A stretch of DNA of 6,469 nucleotides from an uncultured Collinsella sp. (GTDB taxonomy: Bacteria > Actinomycetota > Coriobacteriia > Coriobacteriales > Coriobacteriaceae): contig URIJ01000118.1 in assembly GCA_900547835.1 (NCBI GenBank), positions 1 to 6,469 of the forward strand, read 5' to 3'. The number at the start of each line of letters is the position of its first letter. Within the stretch, counting starts at the first letter, position 1. The notes beneath the pieces are model-generated. The model saw only the letters and a list, made by a program, of their open reading frames with translations, did not search any database and had not been told where the DNA came from. The translations under genes and the position numbers were made by a program. Shown here in pieces: positions 1 to 6,419 of the stretch.

Positions 1-84
1 GAAGTTTCTCCTTCGGGGTGTCTTTTTCAGTTAGGCATGCGGTGTAATTGAGAATGAAAAATTCTTCTCTGGCTTTTACTTCAA
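1..84. other. AT-richer intergenic end of window; possible RBS of a next minus-strand gene at 8-13
   Basis: No gene is supported here. On the minus strand AAGGAG (13-8) lies 7 nt from the window edge, the right distance for a ribosome binding site of a gene whose start codon would fall just outside. A small inverted repeat AGAAT/ATTCT (51-55 and 61-65) is too weak to call a terminator for the chimeric ORF. Confidence 0.3.
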
Positions 85-762
85 TTACTGCCAATCAAGC
101 GGCTTCGGTTGCTCAAATGTAGTTGTTGGCTCACAGAAGACGTGCTCATGTGCACTCTTGAGGATGCACTCCATCACCTCAAGCGAATGCAGCGCCATCT
201 CGCCGGAGGCACGCGGCTTGCGGCCCTCCTCGAGCGCGTAGACGAGATCCACCAGACCGATACCGCGCGGGTTCTCGGCGTGGCTGACCGAATTGTACGG
301 ATGGCTGTTCGGCACGACCGGCCACGGCGCGTTTACGTTCTCCGGACGGCGTTCGGCATCCGCCCAGCGGTACTGGTCGGGCGTGCGCATGAGCGCCGAG
401 CCCTCGCCCTTGGTAACAACCTTGCGGGCGGGGCATGCCATATTGATATCGATGAGCGACAGGCGATCGCCAACGCGCTCCTCGACGGCAGCGACGGCGC
501 TCGCAAACTGATCGGGCTTGGAGCCGAAGAGTTGCACGCAAATCTGCTGCTCCTCGTCGGCCGGTAGCACCAGGCGCCAGGTCTTGTTGCTGGCATAGGC
601 AAGGCCCGCCACGCTCACCATCTCGCTGTAGGCAAGGTTGGCACCGCGACGGCGGCACATGATGCGGTAGGCGGGGTCGGTCACGCCCGCCATGGGAGCC
701 ATAAGGAACGGCTGCTCGGCATAGGCGCCCAGCAGCCGCTTGCTGTATTCAGAAAGCGCCAT
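85..762 (-). CDS. Chimeric ORF: DusB-type tRNA-dihydrouridine synthase N-terminus joined to a Gfo/Idh/MocA dehydrogenase C-terminus; probably non-functional
   Basis: The 225-residue frame begins 4 bp after lepA. Residues 1-~129 are a normal Dus N-terminus: PFLMAPMAGVTDPAYR (18-33) for FMN binding, YSEMVS (45-50), QLFGSKPDQFA (77-87) and INMACPARKVVTKGEGSALM (106-125), with the catalytic Cys at 110 (usual INMGCP; Gly is Ala here). Dus enzymes use FMN and NADPH to reduce uridines in tRNA and are normally 320-350 residues. The later barrel strands with the substrate Lys/His, the FMN-phosphate site and the helical tRNA-binding domain are absent. From ~130 the sequence changes to a Gfo/Idh/MocA C-terminal pattern: HPYNSVSHAENPRGIGLVDL (154-173), GRKPRASGEMALHSLEVMECI (180-200, key residues) and a tail EQPKPLDW. 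The NAD-binding Rossmann half of that family is missing. Neither enzyme is therefore likely to work. A real deletion or recombination and an assembly join are both possible. The start is supported by the tight lepA spacing and the family N-terminus. Confidence 0.8.
   Translation of the reverse strand: MALSEYSKRLLGAYAEQPFLMAPMAGVTDPAYRIMCRRRGANLAYSEMVSVAGLAYASNKTWRLVLPADEEQQICVQLFGSKPDQFASAVAAVEERVGDRLSLIDINMACPARKVVTKGEGSALMRTPDQYRWADAERRPENVNAPWPVVPNSHPYNSVSHAENPRGIGLVDLVYALEEGRKPRASGEMALHSLEVMECILKSAHEHVFCEPTTTFEQPKPLDWQ
370..390 (-). other. Fusion junction between dus and Gfo/Idh/MocA sequence
   Basis: Codons 125-131 (M-R-T-P-D-Q-Y) mark the change of family. GSALMRTPD is still typical Dus sequence; from about QYRW onward the match to Dus is lost and the remaining residues fit a sugar-dehydrogenase C-terminus. 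Gfo/Idh/MocA proteins commonly carry a P-D-P-N stretch in this part, so a short shared P-D coding segment could have served as microhomology. That last point is inference. No repeat, transposon end or linker is visible at the join. Confidence 0.6.
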
Positions 763-766
763 AGAC

Positions 767-2578
767 CTACTCGTCCACCTTGAGGATCGCCATAAAGGCC
801 TCTTGCGGGACCTCGACCGATCCGATGGCCTTCATGCGCTTCTTGCCCTCTTTCTGCTTCTCGAGCAGCTTGCGCTTACGCGAGATATCGCCGCCGTAGC
901 ACTTAGCAAGCACGTCCTTGCGACGCGCCTTGACGGTGGAACGGGCGATGATCTTGTTGCCGATAGCACCCTGGATGGGCACCTCGAACAGCTGACGCGG
1001 GATGATCTCCTTGAGCTTGTCGCACAGGCCACGGGCCAGGCCATATGCCTTGTCCTTATGGACGATAAACGAAAGCGCGTCCACCTCGTCGCCCGAAAGC
1101 AAAATATCGAGCTTCACGAGCTCGGAGGGACGGTACTCGTTGAACTCGTAGTCGAGCGAGGCATAGCCCTTGGTGCGGCTCTTGAGCTGATCGAAGAAGT
1201 CCAAGATGAGCTCGGCGAGCGGCATATCGAAGCGCATCTCGACCGATTTGCTCGTGAGATGGATCATGTCGGTTGTAATTCCGCGGTGCTCGATAGCGAG
1301 CTGCATGACGGCACCCGTATACTCGGGCGGGCAGATAATCTTGGCCTTGAGGTAGGGTTCCTCGATACGCTCGATGCGCGTAGCCTCGGGCAGATCCTGC
1401 GGGCTGCGGACATCAATCATCTCGCCGTCAGTCTTGTAGACGTGATAGTCCACCGAGGGGCTCGTGGCAATGAGGTCAAGATTGAACTCGCGCTCCAGGC
1501 GCTCCTTGACGACCTCCATATGCAGCAGGCCCAAGAAGCCCACGCGGAAGCCAAAGCCGAGCGCCACCGAGGTCTCGGGCTCCCACACCAACGACGGGTC
1601 GTTGACGTGCAGCTTATCGAGCGCGTCACGCAGGTTCTCGTAGTCCTTGTTATCGATCGGGAACAGGCCCGTATAGACCATGGGCTTGGCCTCGCGGTAG
1701 CCGGGAAGCGGCTCGGGGCAGGGATTCGACGCCCACGTGAGGGTATCGCCCACGCGAACGGCCTCGGGGTCCTTCAGGCCCGTGACCACGTATCCGACCT
1801 CGCCGACCGTGAGCGCGTCGACCGGGGTCTCGGCGGGACGCTTGACGCCCACGCCATCGACCAAAAAGTCGCCCTTGGCTTGCATCATAAGCAGGGTATC
1901 GCCCTTTTTAATGGAGCCGTCAAAAACACGGACCGTGGCAACGACGCCGCGGTACTCATCAAAATACGAGTCAAGGATGAGCGCCTTGAGCGGCGCGTTC
2001 GCATCGCCCTTGGGCGGAGAGATCAAAAAGACAATGGACTCCAGCAGATCGTGGATGCCCTCGCCGGTCTTGCCCGAGACGCACACGGCATCATCGGCAG
2101 GGATCGCCAGGTCATCCTCGATCTCGGTCTTAACCTCGTCGGGATGGGCCGAGGGCAGGTCGATCTTGTTGATGGCCGGCACAATGTCCAGGTTGGCGTT
2201 CATGGCGAGCGTCGCGTTGGAGACGGTCTGCGCCTCGACGCCCTGCGTGGCGTCGACAACGAGCACCGCGCCCTCACAGGCTGCCAGCGAGCGCGAGACC
2301 TCATAGGTAAAGTCCACGTGGCCCGGCGTATCGATCAGATTGAACTGATACGTCTCACCATCGTCGGCGTCATAGGACACGCGAACGGCATTGGACTTGA
2401 TCGTGATGCCGCGCTCGCGCTCGATATCCATGGTGTCGAGCAGCTGCGACTCCATGTCGCGCTCGTCGACGGTATGGGTGAGCTCGAGGATGCGATCGCT
2501 GATCGTGGACTTGCCATGGTCGATGTGCGCAACGATCGAGAAGTTGCGGATGTGGGAAATGTCAATTGAAGTATTCAT
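767..2578 (-). CDS. lepA: Elongation factor 4 (LepA), ribosome-associated translational GTPase
   Basis: The 603-residue product has the normal LepA length. The GTPase motifs are complete: G1 AHIDHGKST (17-25), G2 RGIT (56-59), G3 DTPGH (83-87), G4 NKID (137-140) and G5 SGKTG (168-172). Domain II and the EF-G-like domains follow, and the LepA-specific C-terminal domain carries CYGGDISRKRKLLEKQKEGK (560-579), which enters the ribosomal A/P region. LepA binds ribosomes and has been linked to back-translocation and to 30S biogenesis or initiation. The ATG at 2578-2576 is chosen because it sits about 10 residues before the conserved IRNFSIVAHIDHGKS. The frame is open to 2638, but that extension lies across the rpsT terminator. 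No Shine-Dalgarno precedes the ATG, which may mean leaderless translation. Its stop is 4 bp before the next ORF, so the two are probably cotranscribed. Confidence 0.97.
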   Translation of the reverse strand: MNTSIDISHIRNFSIVAHIDHGKSTISDRILELTHTVDERDMESQLLDTMDIERERGITIKSNAVRVSYDADDGETYQFNLIDTPGHVDFTYEVSRSLAACEGAVLVVDATQGVEAQTVSNATLAMNANLDIVPAINKIDLPSAHPDEVKTEIEDDLAIPADDAVCVSGKTGEGIHDLLESIVFLISPPKGDANAPLKALILDSYFDEYRGVVATVRVFDGSIKKGDTLLMMQAKGDFLVDGVGVKRPAETPVDALTVGEVGYVVTGLKDPEAVRVGDTLTWASNPCPEPLPGYREAKPMVYTGLFPIDNKDYENLRDALDKLHVNDPSLVWEPETSVALGFGFRVGFLGLLHMEVVKERLEREFNLDLIATSPSVDYHVYKTDGEMIDVRSPQDLPEATRIERIEEPYLKAKIICPPEYTGAVMQLAIEHRGITTDMIHLTSKSVEMRFDMPLAELILDFFDQLKSRTKGYASLDYEFNEYRPSELVKLDILLSGDEVDALSFIVHKDKAYGLARGLCDKLKEIIPRQLFEVPIQGAIGNKIIARSTVKARRKDVLAKCYGGDISRKRKLLEKQKEGKKRMKAIGSVEVPQEAFMAILKVDE

Positions 2579-2585
2579 GCGGACT

Positions 2586-2591
2586 ATCTTA
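2586..2591 (-). promoter_or_regulatory. Putative lepA -10 element giving a leaderless mRNA
   Basis: TAAGAT (fits TAnnnT) on the minus strand ends exactly 7 nt before the lepA ATG. There is only a 28-bp space between the rpsT terminator and lepA, no Shine-Dalgarno sequence in it, and no other promoter-like hexamer. Transcription from this element would begin at or within a base of the ATG, the known layout of leaderless actinobacterial genes. No TTGACA-like -35 is visible; its expected place falls inside the terminator stem. Confidence 0.4.
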
Positions 2592-2603
2592 CCCGAGCGG
2601 TAC

Positions 2604-2640
2604 AAAAAATGGAGCCTGTTCCATAAAACAGGCTCCATTT
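2604..2640 (-). terminator. Rho-independent terminator after rpsT
   Basis: A 14-bp uninterrupted stem (2607-2620 pairing with 2627-2640; core GGAGCCTG/CAGGCTCC) closes a 6-nt loop. Read on the minus strand, the hairpin runs directly into TTTTTT (2609-2604). It lies 34 bp after the rpsT stop and about 26 bp before the lepA start, so it should separate the two transcripts. The plus-strand reading lacks a comparable T-run, which fixes the direction. Confidence 0.92.
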
Positions 2641-2674
2641 ATGCGCGTAATCTGTGTGGTGTGAAATTTACAAC

Positions 2675-2941
2675 TTAGGCGTTGATGCTGTTCACGAGCT
2701 TGGCAAGACCGGACTTGCGGTTGGAAGCCTGGTTCTTGTGGATAACATGCTTGGCGGCAGCCATGTCGAGACGCTTGGTGACGGTCTTGAGGGCAGCCTG
2801 GGCCTTCTCGGCGTCGCCCTCGGCGACGGCGGACTGGACGTGCTTGGTCAGCGTCTTGAGCTCGGACTTGACAGCCTTGTTACGCATGCGAGCTGCCTCA
2901 TTGGTGCGGATACGCTTCTTCTGAGACTTGATGTTTGCCAC
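2675..2941 (-). CDS. rpsT: 30S ribosomal protein S20
   Basis: The 88-residue, strongly basic product begins VANIKSQKKRIRTNEAARMR and ends in NRKSGLAKLVNSINA, the standard shape and length of bacterial S20. S20 is a helical protein that binds 16S rRNA early in 30S assembly. The start is GTG at 2941-2939: family members begin M-A-N-x-K-S, and AGGAAC lies upstream at good distance. The frame stays open to 3010, but the extra 23 residues do not resemble S20 and lie in the leader. The gene stands as a separate unit, with an extended -10 promoter upstream and a strong terminator downstream. S20 synthesis is autoregulated in E. coli; whether the leader here has such a role is not shown by the sequence. 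Confidence 0.97.
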   Translation of the reverse strand: MANIKSQKKRIRTNEAARMRNKAVKSELKTLTKHVQSAVAEGDAEKAQAALKTVTKRLDMAAAKHVIHKNQASNRKSGLAKLVNSINA

Positions 2942-2946
2942 TTCTG

Positions 2947-2966
2947 GAGTTCCTTTCGAGTTCCTT
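2947..2966 (-). repeat. Duplicated Shine-Dalgarno-like 9-mer before rpsT
   Basis: The 9-mer AAGGAACTC occurs twice on the minus strand, at 2966-2958 and 2955-2947, with an 11-bp period. The copy nearer the gene puts AAGGA about 10 nt from the GTG start, a good ribosome binding site position. The second copy lies one helical turn upstream. The proximal copy supports the chosen rpsT start; whether the distal copy has a function is unknown. Confidence 0.5.
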
Positions 2967-2968
2967 GC

Positions 2969-3005
2969 AAAAAATGTATGACACCTCTGAGACACGGTGA
3001 GGTCA
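2969..3005 (-). promoter_or_regulatory. Imperfect hairpin plus T-run in the rpsT leader, possible attenuator
   Basis: In the predicted rpsT leader the minus strand can pair TGAC...ACC with GGT...GTCA around a loop of about 10 nt, with a 3-nt bulge (2979-3005). Four bases later comes a run of six T (2974-2969). The arrangement resembles a weak intrinsic terminator placed between promoter and gene. It could attenuate rpsT or end transcripts arriving from holA. The stem is short and bulged, so this is tentative. Confidence 0.25.
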
Positions 3006-3016
3006 TGCAAGCGCCT

Positions 3017-3022
3017 ACTATA
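3017..3022 (-). promoter_or_regulatory. Extended -10 promoter of rpsT
   Basis: The minus strand reads TGCTATAGT, an extended -10 element (TGn plus TATAGT, five of six matches to TATAAT) in the 133-bp gap between holA and rpsT. Transcription would start near 3010 and give an untranslated leader of about 70 nt before the rpsT GTG. No good -35 lies 16-18 bp upstream, as is usual for extended -10 promoters. A perfect TTGACA at 3055-3060 is 32 bp away, too far to pair with it. Confidence 0.55.
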
Positions 3023-3074
3023 GCACGCTCCCCCTCAAAGGGATAGAACGAATTTGTCAAATAGGCAGGTATCA

Positions 3075-4037
3075 TCACGATTTTCTCAAGATGTTCGTAA
3101 TCCAGAGCAAAAGCGCGGTCTCCGAATCGGCAGAACCCTTCAGTGCGAGCTCCACATCGACCGCGGCCTCGAGCGCAGCGACAAGCTCCGCCATCGAAAA
3201 GCGGCGTGCCCAGGTCAGGTGATTTTTGACTTGCCAGGCCTGAAGCTTGAGTGTCGCGGCGAGCTCACGCCCCTGCCCGCGAGAGTCGAGCGCCTTGGCG
3301 ACGATCAACTCGCGGATGCGACCGCATAGCAGCGTGTAGGTCCACACATAGCTCTTGGCGGGCAGCAGCCCAAAGAGCTCAAGCGAGCGGCGCATGTCAC
3401 GGGCCGAGACCGCATTGAGAAAGTCCCAGGGCTGGACTTCGGCCGTGCGCACAATCCAGCGCTCCACATCAGCAAGCTCAATCTGGGGCGCCTCGACCAT
3501 CTGGGCAAGCTTAGCCAAATCGTTATCGAGCATGCGAGTGTTTTCACCCGAACGCGAGACGAGCTCCTCGGCGGCCGCCGTCGAGATCGACTTGCCGTGC
3601 TGCGTCGCCATCTGTTGCACGCGGCGCGGTAACTCCCAGCGCTTGGTGCCGGAGCAATCGATCACGGCCTTCTTGTCGATTTTGGCGATCGCCTTATACA
3701 GGCGCGTGTTCTTGGCAAGCGAGTCGGCGATGATGAGGCAGACCGTCGTGGGGCTGGGACTCGCCAGATAGTCGACAAGCGGCTCCGAGACCGCCTTAGC
3801 GAGCTTTGAGCAGCCATCAAGGATTACCAAGCGAAACTCGCTGCCCATCGGAAAGGTGTTAAGCGATCCGATAATGGACTCGATATCGGGGTCCTTGGTC
3901 ATGTCGCGCTCGTCGAGGTTGAACTCGACCATTCCCGACTTTTCCAGACGCGCCTTCATACGCGAGACGGCGTGATCGCGCTTGACGCCGTCGGTACCGA
4001 CGATCAGATATGCCGGCAGCAGACCGGTTTCGGACAT
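3075..4037 (-). CDS. holA: DNA polymerase III delta subunit (HolA)
   Basis: The 320-residue product matches the usual length of the clamp-loader delta subunit, which opens the beta sliding clamp and helps load it at primed sites during replication. The N-terminal AAA+-like domain begins PAYLIVGTDGVKRDHAV (8-24), the family's degenerate nucleotide-binding region without a GKT Walker A. Also typical are FRLVILDGCSKL (68-79), the region around SGENTRMLDNDLAKLA (163-178) before the C-terminal collar, and FLNAVSARDMRRSLELFGLL (206-225). The start at 4037 is favoured because GGGAGGGG lies about 6 nt upstream and the next residues lead directly into the domain. An in-frame GTG at 4100 would add 21 unconserved-looking residues and place this ribosome binding site inside the gene. 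It follows comEC, as in many Gram-positive genomes, and precedes rpsT. No hairpin terminator follows its TGA, so some read-through into rpsT is possible. Confidence 0.93.
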   Translation of the reverse strand: MSETGLLPAYLIVGTDGVKRDHAVSRMKARLEKSGMVEFNLDERDMTKDPDIESIIGSLNTFPMGSEFRLVILDGCSKLAKAVSEPLVDYLASPSPTTVCLIIADSLAKNTRLYKAIAKIDKKAVIDCSGTKRWELPRRVQQMATQHGKSISTAAAEELVSRSGENTRMLDNDLAKLAQMVEAPQIELADVERWIVRTAEVQPWDFLNAVSARDMRRSLELFGLLPAKSYVWTYTLLCGRIRELIVAKALDSRGQGRELAATLKLQAWQVKNHLTWARRFSMAELVAALEAAVDVELALKGSADSETALLLWITNILRKS

Positions 4038-4077
4038 TACGCTCCCCTCCCGCAGGCCTTCGTATTCGTTCCGTGCC

Positions 4078-4083
4078 ATTCTA
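4078..4083 (-). promoter_or_regulatory. Possible -10 element of a holA-proximal promoter
   Basis: In the 78-bp gap between comEC and holA the minus strand reads TAGAAT, five of six matches to TATAAT, about 40 nt before the holA start. No recognisable -35 hexamer or extended -10 TG lies at the right distance, so this may be chance. It would allow holA to be expressed independently of the competence genes. Confidence 0.25.
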
Positions 4084-4115
4084 GCCCAGGGGCCCACCAC
4101 ACGCCATCGACGTCG

Positions 4116-6419
4116 TCACGGTCGCTGGCATCGCATCGCAAAGCCCTTTGCGGTCGGGCTGATGGTGATATCACCGTGTTCGATGGTGCATGCGAACGCA
4201 CCGCCCGCTTCCTGAACGGCATCGATGCAGGCATCCGACGGATGACCGTATCGATTCCCCTTGCCGGCGCTCGCGAGGGAAAGCTCGGGTCTCAGGACAT
4301 CCAGCAACTCACCATCGACTGAAACCTTGGAGCCGTGATGCCCAAGTTTAAGGACATCGATATCCCCCACCTCCTGCACGAATTCCCGTTCTTGGTCGAG
4401 CTCGGCATCACCAGTGAGGAGCATACGCAGGCTCTTGCCTTCCTGAACATAAGAGAGTAGCAGGACAAGCGAGTCCTCATTTCCCTCGCCATCTACGGAC
4501 TCGAACGGCCACATCACGCGGGCACAAAATGAGCCGATGTCGACCGTATCCCCACGGCGCACCTGCCGATACTCAACGCCAGGTCGATTCAATACCTCGG
4601 CAGGAGCATTCTCCAACGCATCCGCCGCCACGGCAATCGTTCCGACCGAAAACTGTTCGAGCACGGCAGGTAGACCACCCCAGTGATCCTCATCCCAATG
4701 CGTCACAAAGACGGCATCGATATGGTGCACGTTATTGCGAACCAACGCCGCTACCACGCGCTCATCGAGCCCGCAGTCGACGAGTGCTAATGCGTCGCCC
4801 TGGCGGATAAGAATCGCATCCGCCTGGCCCACATCGAGCACCGTCACCGAAGGCGGAGCGAATCGATCCCAGTAGACGTACGGAATCGCAGCCAAGAGCA
4901 CCAGGCATGAAAGCCCCACCGCCATAGGACGTGCACGGGGACGCGGCCACCAGACCAACAGAACCGCCAGCAAACACGGCACTAGGTAAATCCACATGCT
5001 ATCGGGCGGCACACTCACAGATGCACCAGGCACGGCGGCAAACAGCTGCTCGAAGAACAGTGCGCAACGGGCGGCAACCATGGGCACAACGAGCGCCCAA
5101 ATCCGCAACGGTTCCACGAGCGAAAAGGGAACCAGCACGATCGACACAGCAAGCAGTACGCTCACCACCGGACCGATGACTGCATTTGCCAGCGGAGCAA
5201 TGAGCGAGAACGTACCGAAGGCAGGAATGGTAATGGGAAGTGTTGCCAGTTGCGAGCACAGCGTGACGGAAAGTATGTTGGCAACGCCCGATGGCACACC
5301 CAGCTCACCCAAAGCGTAGGTCGCATAGGGGCAAAAGCACAGAATGGCTAAGACGCTGGCACACGAGAGCTGAAAGCCCATCTCGAACAGCACCGTCGGC
5401 CGCAGTAGCACAAAGATGGACATGGTTACGAAGAGTGCCGATGCGCCGTGCCGGCGACGCCCCGCGCCGTTTACGACAAGCGTCGCGAACACCATGCAGC
5501 ACGCGCGCACGGCCGAGGGAGACGCGCCCGTAAAGGCAGTGTAGCCCACAAGTGCCATCGCCAATATCGCCCGCTGAACACCACGTGAGCAGCGAGTCTT
5601 TTGCAATACACCCTCGATTACAAATCCCACGATAGCCAAATGGCTGCCGGAGACGGCTATAAGATGCGCCGTTCCCGTCACCGAAAACCAGTCGCCCGCC
5701 GGCTGGGCGCGCAGTTCGGCCGAACGACCGCAGACGACACCGGCTATGAGTGCACGCGCCGGGTCGGTCGCAGGCGCGATGGACGCAAGCAGCCCATTTC
5801 GCAGCCGAAGCAGCGGTCCCGGAGAGCCCTCATCGGCCGACACAATCCGAACGACTTTAACCTTGCGCACCTCGCCTCGGAGCACGCGCGATCGTCCATA
5901 CGCATCGTTCTCAAAACGTGAAACGCGACCGATAACACGCACGTGCGCCCCGACCTTGAGCTCACGATCACACGATAGGCGAACCGTTGCCAAGTTCTTA
6001 CCGTCCGCGCGTGCCTCGCAGGTATAGGAATACACGTCGTCGTTTATGGATGGATCACCCTGCACGACAAACTCGAGGCCGCTTGCCGCTCGACCGTCGA
6101 GCGCCCTCGAGGCGCTGAGCGCACCCACAGCCCACCACGCCGAGACGACCGCTCCCGCCACGAGACCGACGGACGCGGCATACAGCCACCGCTTCAAAGG
6201 GGCAAGCCTCGCACAAGAGTGAGCCAGCACAACGAAAACCGCTGCCGCAACGGGAATGGCCCATAGCGGCCCGACCGCCGTCGCCCGCTCCCTCAGCAGC
6301 GCATCAGCGGCTATGCTGAGCACCAAGGCGCAGCTCACGCACATGCCGGCACACAGGGCCATCGTCCACGGAATCAGGGGTCGCGGAGGCATCACGTGCT
6401 CGCGCTCGGTCGCGCTCAT
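4116..6419 (-). CDS. comEC: ComEC/Rec2 DNA-uptake channel with C-terminal metallo-beta-lactamase-like domain
   Basis: This 767-residue polytopic membrane protein is the expected size for full-length ComEC, the channel that carries single-stranded DNA across the cytoplasmic membrane in transformation. Residues ~19-101 hold about three hydrophobic segments, followed by a soluble N-terminal region (~115-192, DUF4131/OB-like). The Competence domain (~215-495) shows the hallmarks HLIAVSGSHLAIV (252-264), TGASPSAVRA (297-306), LFEMGFQLSC (344-353) and QLATLPI (390-396). The C-terminal metallo-beta-lactamase-like domain (~524-767) carries DVGQAD (529-534), the metal-binding THWDEDHWGG (573-582), LTGDAE (668-673) and LGHHGS (692-697). 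All three domains are intact. The start at 6419 is chosen because its ATG overlaps the comEA stop. An in-frame ATG 12 bp upstream lies inside comEA, and one at 6392 has no better ribosome binding site. No clear Shine-Dalgarno precedes 6419, consistent with coupling to comEA translation. A 78-bp gap separates it from holA. Confidence 0.95.
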   Translation of the reverse strand: MSATEREHVMPPRPLIPWTMALCAGMCVSCALVLSIAADALLRERATAVGPLWAIPVAAAVFVVLAHSCARLAPLKRWLYAASVGLVAGAVVSAWWAVGALSASRALDGRAASGLEFVVQGDPSINDDVYSYTCEARADGKNLATVRLSCDRELKVGAHVRVIGRVSRFENDAYGRSRVLRGEVRKVKVVRIVSADEGSPGPLLRLRNGLLASIAPATDPARALIAGVVCGRSAELRAQPAGDWFSVTGTAHLIAVSGSHLAIVGFVIEGVLQKTRCSRGVQRAILAMALVGYTAFTGASPSAVRACCMVFATLVVNGAGRRRHGASALFVTMSIFVLLRPTVLFEMGFQLSCASVLAILCFCPYATYALGELGVPSGVANILSVTLCSQLATLPITIPAFGTFSLIAPLANAVIGPVVSVLLAVSIVLVPFSLVEPLRIWALVVPMVAARCALFFEQLFAAVPGASVSVPPDSMWIYLVPCLLAVLLVWWPRPRARPMAVGLSCLVLLAAIPYVYWDRFAPPSVTVLDVGQADAILIRQGDALALVDCGLDERVVAALVRNNVHHIDAVFVTHWDEDHWGGLPAVLEQFSVGTIAVAADALENAPAEVLNRPGVEYRQVRRGDTVDIGSFCARVMWPFESVDGEGNEDSLVLLLSYVQEGKSLRMLLTGDAELDQEREFVQEVGDIDVLKLGHHGSKVSVDGELLDVLRPELSLASAGKGNRYGHPSDACIDAVQEAGGAFACTIEHGDITISPTAKGFAMRCQRP

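Noticed and set aside
1..28. Plus-strand terminator around CTCCTTCGGGG followed by TCTTTTTC
   Set aside because: Only about four pairs form, one of them G-U, and the T-run is not adjacent to the stem. No plus-strand gene is visible that it could end.
109..567. A 152-codon plus-strand frame antisense to the chimeric ORF
   Set aside because: The minus-strand frame has clear family motifs; this one shows none and is best explained as a codon-bias shadow.
740..2569. A 609-codon open frame on the plus strand opposite lepA
   Set aside because: It lies wholly antisense to a complete, canonical lepA. Its repetitive His/Leu/Asp/Arg-rich composition is what reversed codons of a biased GC-rich gene produce, and it has no recognisable domain.
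2579..2638. Upstream extension of lepA to an ATG at 2638
   Set aside because: The extra 20 residues would be encoded across the rpsT terminator hairpin and T-run, and do not resemble LepA N-termini.
3055..3060. Perfect TTGACA on the minus strand upstream of rpsT as a -35 element
   Set aside because: It is 32 bp from the TATAGT element and no -10-like hexamer lies 16-18 bp downstream of it.
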